This document shows positions 58,846 through 64,000 of a DNA stretch of 64,000 nucleotides, one piece after another. The DNA comes from Methylobacterium sp. J-070. GTDB taxonomy: Bacteria > Pseudomonadota > Alphaproteobacteria > Rhizobiales > Beijerinckiaceae. The position numbers and the translations under genes were made by a program. Below the pieces are notes generated by a model that saw only the letters and a program-made list of their open reading frames with translations, had not been told where the DNA came from and ran no database searches. Each line of letters begins with the position of its first letter. Position 1 is the first letter of the stretch. The stretch lies in the NCBI RefSeq assembly GCF_022829385.1, contig NZ_JAKSXX010000110.1, positions 92,961 to 156,960 on the forward strand, given 5' to 3'.

Positions 58846-58885
58846 GCGCTCTCCGACGAAGCGGTCCCGGGTCGTCGGAGAGCGC
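58846..58885 (-). terminator. strong hairpin terminator of the DHA2-type exporter gene
   Basis: GCGCTCTCCGACGA (58846-58859) and TCGTCGGAGAGCGC (58872-58885) form a perfect 14-bp stem with a 12-base loop. It starts 15 bases downstream of the exporter stop (58901, minus strand) and lies before the SDR gene. No T-tract. Confidence 0.6.
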
Positions 58886-58900
58886 GTCTCAGCGAGCGCT

Positions 58901-60310
58901 CTAGCCGCTCCGGCTCCGCCTCAGGACGCTGGCGCAGCCGCCGACGACCGCGAGGGCGACCGCACAGGACAGCGACAGGGTCACGGCCCGCTCCGGGCCG
59001 AGCCCGTGGGTCAGGCCGAAGATCACCGCCACCAGCGCGGCGCCGAGGGACTGGCCGGTGAGCCGCGCCGTCGACTGCATCCCGCTCGCACCCCCGGCCC
59101 GCTCGCGCGGCGCGGAGGTGACGATGACCTTGTTGTTCGGCGACTGGAACAGCCCGAAACCGAGACCGCACAGGGTCAGGCGCCAGACGATGTCGAGGGT
59201 GGCGGGGGCGTCCGGCAGCAGGGTCATGCAGACGAGGCCGGACGCCAGCATGGCCAGACCGATCCCGCCGAGGATGCCGGGCGGGTAGCGGTCGGCGAGG
59301 CGCCCGGAGACCGGCGCCATCGCCGCCACGGCGATCGGCCAGGGCGTGAGCAGGAAGCCGGTCTGCGTGCTGGACAGGTGCAGCACGTCCTGGAAGTAGA
59401 ACGGCAGCGCCACGTAGGAGATCATCTGGGCACAGAAGGATGCGACGGAGGTCGCCATCGACAGGGCGAAGGCCGGGATCCGCAGCAGGTCCACCGGCAG
59501 CAGCGGCGCGGGCAGCCGGATCTGTCGCCGGACGAAGGCCGCGCCGATCACGAGGGCGCCCACGAGTTCCGCGGCGGCGACCCGCCGGCCGTCCGGATCG
59601 CCCAGGCCGTCGATGCCGATGATGAGCAGGCCGAAGGTCAGCGCGTTCAGGACGGCGCTCACGAGATCGAAGGGCCGTCCGCTCGCCGGCGTCGCCGGCA
59701 GGGTGCGGGACGCCACCGCCAGGGCCAGCAGGCCCACCGGGATGTTGACCAGGAACAGCCAGGGCCAGGTCGCCACCGAGAGGATCGCGGCCGCCACGGT
59801 GGGGCCGGCCGCCGAGGCGACGGCCACCACCAGGGCGACGTTGGCCACCCCCTGGCCGATCATCCGGTGCGGGTAGATGAAGCGCACGAAGCCGATGTTG
59901 ACGCTCATGATCGCCGCGGCGCCGAGGCCCTGGACGATGCGGGCTGCGATCAGCAGGGGCAGGCTCGGGGCGACCGCGCAGGCGAGCGAGGCGGCGACGA
60001 AGACGGCCAGCCCCGGCAGGTACACCTTTCGGAAGCCGAAGATGTCGCCGAGCGCCGCAAAGGGCAGGAGGCTCGCGGTGACGGCGATCTGGTAGGCGTT
60101 GACCACGAAGATCGCGTCGGCCGGCCTGACCGCGAGGTCCTTGGCCATGACGGGCAGCGCCACGTTGACGATCGCCCCGTCGAGCACCGCCATGGTCATG
60201 GCGAGCGCGATCGCCGCCATGGCGAAGACGCGCTCGCGGGGCGGCAGGCCGTCATGGGTGCTGCCCGGCGCGGCGGAGCCCGGACCGGTCGGGACTTGCG
60301 CCATGATCAC
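58901..60310 (-). CDS. DHA2-type (EmrB/QacA) MFS drug exporter
   Basis: A 469-residue multidrug exporter with about 14 helices. The first helix carries AAIALAMTMAVLDGAIVNVA, the DHA2 helix-1 motif. GDIFGFRKVYLPGLAVF matches motif A, and QGLGAAAIMSVNIGFV is the EmrB-type helix 4. A GTG at 60310 with AGGAG five bases ahead is the best supported start; ATG 60304 and ATG 60361 are alternatives. It exports antiseptics or metabolites; there is no EmrA-type adaptor adjacent. Confidence 0.88.
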   Translation of the reverse strand: MIMAQVPTGPGSAAPGSTHDGLPPRERVFAMAAIALAMTMAVLDGAIVNVALPVMAKDLAVRPADAIFVVNAYQIAVTASLLPFAALGDIFGFRKVYLPGLAVFVAASLACAVAPSLPLLIAARIVQGLGAAAIMSVNIGFVRFIYPHRMIGQGVANVALVVAVASAAGPTVAAAILSVATWPWLFLVNIPVGLLALAVASRTLPATPASGRPFDLVSAVLNALTFGLLIIGIDGLGDPDGRRVAAAELVGALVIGAAFVRRQIRLPAPLLPVDLLRIPAFALSMATSVASFCAQMISYVALPFYFQDVLHLSSTQTGFLLTPWPIAVAAMAPVSGRLADRYPPGILGGIGLAMLASGLVCMTLLPDAPATLDIVWRLTLCGLGFGLFQSPNNKVIVTSAPRERAGGASGMQSTARLTGQSLGAALVAVIFGLTHGLGPERAVTLSLSCAVALAVVGGCASVLRRSRSG

Positions 60311-60831
60311 GCGCGCTCCTGCGGCGTCCGGAGGGCCCGTGACGTCGATCTCTGGGGACATCCGGGCGCAGGATGCACCGCGGGATGCGGTTCCCTGTCG
60401 CCCAGGAGCCGCGGCCCGTCGAGGGGCGCGGTGTGTCCTATGTCACGGCGCGGGCGGATCCCGGCGTGACGGTGATGCGCGCGCGGCCGCTCACCCGTCC
60501 CGGACTGGGGCGCGGTGCCGGATGAAACGCTACGCCGATGCCCGAGGCTGGCGCGTTTCCCATCCGATGCGGATCACGAAGCGCGACGCGCGCTCCTGCC
60601 CCTTGCGGGGCGGAGGTGGAGGTGGGGGTGGTGCAGACGGCACCGCCGAGCCGCATCCGGCACCACCCCCTGACCCCTCCCCGCAAAGGTGAGGGGATGC
60701 GCGCCCAGACCGTCGAGCGCGTGATCCCATTCAACCCGACATTGCTCCGTTGCGTCGGGGACGGCGTCCCCGGGGACGGGCGCGATCGCCGCCGTGCCGC
60801 ACCTCGACAGGTCGGCCCACGCCGGGATCGG
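60311..60831. other. intergenic region containing the second repeat copy
   Basis: A 521-bp gap. Bases 60562-60749 are copy 2 of the dispersed repeat. The remaining 60311-60561 and 60750-60831 hold nothing recognisable. Confidence 0.5.
60562..60749 (-). repeat. dispersed repeat, copy 2 (inverted relative to copy 1)
   Basis: The reverse complement of this 188-bp stretch matches 26157-26349 throughout, with small indels in the G-run region. Copy 2 also carries the pairing arms CACCACCCCC/GGGGGTGGTG and the ends CGGAGCAATGTCGGGTT and CGCGTCGCGCTTCGTGATC. It lies between the exporter and the hybrid kinase, with no coding content of its own. Confidence 0.85.
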
Positions 60832-62178
60832 TCACGCCAGCATGTAGGTGAGCAGCGAGCGGAGCTGGGCCGGCTTGATCGGCTTGCGCACGAGCTCGGC
60901 GCCGGTCGCCGCCACCTGCGCCTCGACCGCGCCGGTATGGTCGGCGGTGGTGACGATCACCGGGAGCGGCGCGCCCCGCAAGGCGGAGAAATACGCCGCC
61001 ACGGCGAGCCCGCAGGCGCCGTCGTCCAGGTGGTAGTCGAGCACCAGGATGTCCGGGGGCGCGGCGCCGGCCTCGATGGCGGCCCGCACCCCGGCGAGGT
61101 CCCGGAAGGTCGAGACCCGGGCGTCCCAGTTCTGCAGGAGGCGCGCCAGGGCGTCGGCCGTGGAGGCGTCGTTCTCCACCACCAGGACATGCGCCCCCGA
61201 GAGCCGGGTCGCCACCGGGGCGGGGGGCGCCGCGGCGGCCGGGACGGCGCTCACCGGCAGCGCCAGCGCGACCCGCGTGCCGTGCCCGGGCCGCGAGCGC
61301 AGGGTCAGGGGATGATCGAGCGCCTGGGCCATCCGGCGGACGATCGACAGCCCGAGCCCGAGCCCCGGTTCGTCGCTGGCGCCCGTCCGGGTGCCGCCGC
61401 GGAAGAACTCGTCGAAGACCAGATCCCGATCCTCGGGGGCGATGCCGCAGCCGGTATCGGTGACCTCCACCCGAACGCCGCCGTCCCGGGGCCGCGCCGC
61501 CAGGACGATCCCGCCCGTGCGCGTGTACCGCACCGCGTTCGAGACGAGGTTCTGCAGGATGCGCCTCAGGAGCACCACGTCGCTGATGGCGGCGAGGTCC
61601 GGGCAGCGCACGGAGAGGCGCAGGTTCTTGCGCTCGGCGAACGGCTTGAAGCTCTCCGCCAGTTCCGCCAGCAGGTCGGGGAGGAAGATCGGCTGCAGCT
61701 GCGGCCGGACGATGCCGGCATCGAGCTTGGAGATGTCGAGGAGGGTCTTGATCAGGTCCTCGATGGTCTGCAGCCCGCGCTCGACCTGCCCGGCGATCGT
61801 GCGGGCCTCCGGCGGCACGTCGAGGTCCGTGAGTGCCGAGATCGACAGGCGGGCGGCGTTGACCGGCTGCAGCAGGTCGTGGCTCGCCGCCGCCAGGAAC
61901 CGGGTCTTGGAGCGGTTGGCGGTCTCGGCCTCCTCCTTGGCGATCGCCAGCGCCTCGTTGGAGCGCTCCAGCCGGTGCATCAGCCCGGTCAGCTCCTCGG
62001 TGCGGGTGCGGACCCGGCCCTCCAGCATGATCGCGGTCTGGAACAGCGAGTAGGCGCTGCCCCGCTGATCCATGGAGCGCTCCACATGGGACATCAGCGC
62101 GGCGTTGATCCGCTCGAGCTTCTCGATCCGCCGGTGCAGGGACGCGTCGGTCTGGAGGCCCTTCGGGTGCAGCGTCAT
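60832..62178 (-). CDS. hybrid sensor histidine kinase, NahK-like
   Basis: A 448-residue cytoplasmic hybrid kinase. The N-terminal part (residues 1-88) is helical/coiled-coil. The HisKA dimerisation site is RFLAAASHDLLQPVNAARLS (His 100), typical of the NahK/ErcS group. The ATPase has NLVSNAVRYTRTGGI and GLGLGLSIVRRMAQ, and the C-terminal receiver has VLVVENDAS, DILVLDYHLDDG and VRKPIKP. Its ATG overlaps the stop of the upstream FIST-domain gene (ATGA). In Pseudomonas and related bacteria NosP senses nitric oxide and controls NahK, which influences c-di-GMP and biofilm. The sensing function is inferred here. Confidence 0.92.
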   Translation of the reverse strand: MTLHPKGLQTDASLHRRIEKLERINAALMSHVERSMDQRGSAYSLFQTAIMLEGRVRTRTEELTGLMHRLERSNEALAIAKEEAETANRSKTRFLAAASHDLLQPVNAARLSISALTDLDVPPEARTIAGQVERGLQTIEDLIKTLLDISKLDAGIVRPQLQPIFLPDLLAELAESFKPFAERKNLRLSVRCPDLAAISDVVLLRRILQNLVSNAVRYTRTGGIVLAARPRDGGVRVEVTDTGCGIAPEDRDLVFDEFFRGGTRTGASDEPGLGLGLSIVRRMAQALDHPLTLRSRPGHGTRVALALPVSAVPAAAAPPAPVATRLSGAHVLVVENDASTADALARLLQNWDARVSTFRDLAGVRAAIEAGAAPPDILVLDYHLDDGACGLAVAAYFSALRGAPLPVIVTTADHTGAVEAQVAATGAELVRKPIKPAQLRSLLTYMLA

Positions 62179-63386
62179 GACGCGACCGGGGCCGCGGACG
62201 CGCCGTCGGCGAGGGTCCGGCCGATGGCGATGCCCGTGAAGGTCTGGTTCAGGTGCATCGCCCGGTATTGCTCGCCGAAGGTCTCGAACCCGACGACGTT
62301 GTAGCGGCGATAGAGGTCGGTGATCCCCTGGCGGACCTGCCGGCTCTCGGCGTCGAGGCGGCGCAGCACGCACTCGAATCCGATGATCAGGTCGACACCG
62401 CCGAGCAGCGCGTCGAGGCGCGCCAGCTCGGTTCGGGTCGAGGCGACGATGTCGCGGGGCTCGGCCAGGGTGAGCACCACGCCCTCGTCCACCGCGCAGA
62501 AGAAGCTCAGCGAGCCGTCCTCGTTCATCCGCCGGATCGAGCGGCAGAAATACTCGCCGCCGACCTTCACGGCGAGCGGGTAGGCGGCGAAGCTCATCGG
62601 CGACAGGCCCTCGGGGTCGAGGCCGATCGCCATGGCGTACTCCCGGGCCGCCGGCTCGGCGTTCAATTCGTGCACGGTGCGGCGCTCGCCGTCCGAGGCT
62701 GTGACCACGAACTTGGTCTGCGTCGGCTCGAAATTGTCGCTCTTGAAGATCTCCACGGCGAAGTCCGTCTCGACCACCACGAGAACGGCGGCGTTGCGAT
62801 GGATCCGGCCGCCGTGGAGCAGCACCGCGTCCCGGAAGCGCAGGTCGTCGCCGGCCGAGCCGCCGACGATCGGGATGCCGTCGAGCGCCCAGGCGATGGC
62901 CGAGATCACCGTCTCCTCAGCGTTGGCAAGGCCGTCGATCAGGGACAGCGCGAAGCGGCGGCCCTCCGCCCCGGGGTCTGCGTCGCGGCACCGGTCCTGG
63001 GGGTCCAGGGTCCGGCGGAGGGCGCGCACCGCCGAGGCGGTCCGCTCCACGTCGAGATGGTCGATGGCGTCGAGCACCGTGGAGACGATGCGGAACCGCG
63101 CGACCGGGAACGCGATGGCGACGAGCCCGCGATCCAGGCCGGCGGCCGGCGCGATGCCGCCCGACATGGAGCACCCGGCCACCGGCACGCCGGGGAAGCG
63201 GGCCGCAAGTTCGCCGGCCAGAATCTCGGCGTCGTAATCCGCGGAGAAGAACACGACGATCTGAGACAGCGCGGCATCGGCCACGGCCCGGGCGACGTCC
63301 GACACCGCGTCGGCGGCCGAGGCCGCGTCCGTCCAGGCCGTCCGGATGCCGCACAGATGGCGGCGCTCTCCCGGTCCCTGAGCCAC
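62175..63386 (-). CDS. nosP: FIST-domain protein, NosP-like nitric oxide sensor
   Basis: A 403-residue cytosolic protein. GGGAG seven bases before GTG 63386 decides the start. FIST N and C domains are visible (VPVAGCSMSGGIAPAAGLDR, FAAYPLAVKVGGEYFCRSIR), and the closing block VVGFETFGEQYRAMHLNQTF is the hallmark of NosP-type proteins. NosP of Pseudomonas binds heme and NO and inhibits or tunes the hybrid kinase encoded next to it, the same order as here (ATGA overlap). Heme binding is not proven for this homologue. Confidence 0.88.
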   Translation of the reverse strand: MAQGPGERRHLCGIRTAWTDAASAADAVSDVARAVADAALSQIVVFFSADYDAEILAGELAARFPGVPVAGCSMSGGIAPAAGLDRGLVAIAFPVARFRIVSTVLDAIDHLDVERTASAVRALRRTLDPQDRCRDADPGAEGRRFALSLIDGLANAEETVISAIAWALDGIPIVGGSAGDDLRFRDAVLLHGGRIHRNAAVLVVVETDFAVEIFKSDNFEPTQTKFVVTASDGERRTVHELNAEPAAREYAMAIGLDPEGLSPMSFAAYPLAVKVGGEYFCRSIRRMNEDGSLSFFCAVDEGVVLTLAEPRDIVASTRTELARLDALLGGVDLIIGFECVLRRLDAESRQVRQGITDLYRRYNVVGFETFGEQYRAMHLNQTFTGIAIGRTLADGASAAPVAS

Positions 63387-63635
63387 GTTTCCACTCCCGG
63401 CGACACCCTTGGCGGGCTTGGTGCCCACTCTTGCGCGTCTTGCCGTGAGTATGTCGTGCGCAACCGAGCGGTGCAACGGGGCGCGCCGCCGCTCGGTCTG
63501 GTTCGCGCGGATCTGCATCCCCGGGCGGGCAACGTTCTGCCGGGACTACGGCGGTGCGTGCGGGTTTTCGCTGCCCTCCGGGGATCCGGGCCACAGGGCC
63601 GACGGGAACGCCGCTTATCCGCGTTGCCCACAACG

Positions 63636-63650
63636 TTAACCTTTTGTTAA
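63636..63650 (-). promoter_or_regulatory. CtrA-type box, site 1
   Basis: TTAACCTTTTGTTAA has the TTAA-N7-TTAA form; on the minus strand it reads TTAACAAAAGGTTAAC, matching the full CtrA consensus TTAA-N7-TTAAC. It lies about 72 bases before the peptidase start. Confidence 0.65.
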
Positions 63651-63690
63651 TCGGCGGATTGCCGCCGGGCCCCCGGCGTGAGAGCTTTCG

Positions 63691-63706
63691 TTAACGAGAG
63701 CTTAAC
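63691..63706 (+). promoter_or_regulatory. CtrA-type box, site 2
   Basis: TTAACGAGAGCTTAAC is a perfect TTAA-N7-TTAAC CtrA consensus. It ends 15 bases before the peptidase ATG, so it would overlap the promoter or the untranslated leader. CtrA is the alphaproteobacterial cell-cycle and motility regulator. Confidence 0.7.
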
Positions 63707-63721
63707 GGTTGGGTCACGGCG

Positions 63722-64000
63722 ATGCGGTCCGCGGTTTCCAAGATGCTGGGTCTGGTTTCGGGCTCCGCATCGCGTCGGCTCTCCCGCGGTCGGCGCACCG
63801 CGACCGTCCTCGCCCTGGCGGCCCTCGGGGTCGCGGGCCTCGCGACCGGGCTCGCCGCGCAGACCCTGGCGAGCCTTCCGAACGAGGTCGGGGCGCGTCT
63901 TCAGGGTGAGGCCAAGCCGATCGCCGCCTGGGTGACGTTCTGCCAGTCGTACGCGGCCGAGTGCGCGGTGGACCGGGGCGAGCCGGCGCGGATCAGCCTG
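63722..64000 (+). CDS. transglutaminase-like cysteine peptidase (BTLCP family), 5' part
   Basis: The first 93 codons of a gene running off the window. An N-terminal hydrophobic segment (TATVLALAALGVAGLATGLA) is a signal or anchor. The sequence then reads KPIAAWVTFCQSYAAECAVD, with the Trp and paired cysteines that precede the catalytic domain of bacterial transglutaminase-like cysteine peptidases. Some of these (LapG type) act in the periplasm on adhesins. The catalytic residues lie beyond the window. Two CtrA-type boxes lie just upstream. Confidence 0.8.
   Translation, partial: MRSAVSKMLGLVSGSASRRLSRGRRTATVLALAALGVAGLATGLAAQTLASLPNEVGARLQGEAKPIAAWVTFCQSYAAECAVDRGEPARISL

Larger units (their letters stand above)
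63387..63721. other. divergent intergenic region with CtrA boxes
   Basis: A 335-bp region between the NosP-like gene and the rightward BTLCP gene. The right part (63630-63710) is AT-rich and has two CtrA-type boxes listed separately. The left part has nothing recognised. Confidence 0.5.

Noticed and set aside
1..64000. CRISPR array, prophage or complete insertion sequence
   Set aside because: No regular direct repeats with spacers, no phage or transposase genes and no terminal inverted repeats with target duplications were seen.

Overview
The window is a dense, very GC-rich chromosomal segment, with almost every third codon position G or C. The gene set points to a Methylobacterium/Methylorubrum-type alphaproteobacterium (Methylobacteriaceae). 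The main clues are a RuBisCO-less fbp-prk-rpe-cbbY cluster beside a CbbR/QscR-type regulator, a LOV-domain histidine kinase, two TTAA-N7-TTAA CtrA-type boxes ahead of a BTLCP-family peptidase gene, a SWIB-domain protein with an Ala/Lys-rich tail, GlnD, and the radical SAM-UdgX pair. The genus is inferred from gene content and composition. No rRNA or tRNA gene was seen.

Layout. 1-5.1 kb: the 3' part of an FAD/Fe-S oxidase, a ketopantoate reductase-like gene, an amino-acid permease and a NodS-like methyltransferase with a Tat-like leader. 5.3-10.1 kb: a small basic protein, a blue-light hybrid kinase, a long AI-2E family protein and a single-domain response regulator. 10.2-15.9 kb: two glutathione transferases, an FMN-binding oxidase-like gene, a divergent LysR gene with a near-perfect operator, an orphan glutamate/aspartate-type binding protein and an MFS carrier. 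15.9-21.8 kb: a ferredoxin-reductase-like flavoprotein coupled to a CbbR-type regulator, divergent from fbp-prk-rpe-cbbY. 21.7-30 kb: an MBL hydrolase, an SDR, YebC, an AlgJ-like protein, a DUF5666/DUF6502 pair and a small phospholipase A2-like protein.

30.2-35.3 kb holds grpE, glnD and a membrane-anchored TAXI protein. 35.4-42.8 kb is a DNA-metabolism block: recX, a radical SAM repair protein, udgX, a MntA/HepT pair and polA. 43.1-49.1 kb: a quinone reductase, a chemoreceptor with a 3'-terminal frameshift, a PfkB kinase, a Uma2-family protein and an MFS carrier. 49.2-54.3 kb: a higB-type toxin gene broken by one inserted base next to intact higA, then glsA, an ABC exporter and an MFS carrier. 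54.4-60.3 kb: two PRC-barrel proteins around a lipoprotein, DUF2721, SWIB, an SDR and a DHA2-type exporter. 60.8-64 kb: a NosP-NahK-like nitric-oxide sensing pair and the start of a transglutaminase-like cysteine peptidase behind two CtrA boxes.

The strongest signals for follow-up are the CtrA boxes at the right end, the radical SAM-UdgX pair with a hairpin element supplying the udgX ribosome-binding site, the NosP-NahK-like operon, the LysR operator at 12.5 kb, the two 1-base frameshifts (chemoreceptor and HigB), and a roughly 190-bp dispersed repeat present in two inverted copies. I found no CRISPR array, prophage or insertion sequence, and no gene cluster I can defend as a wholly undescribed system.
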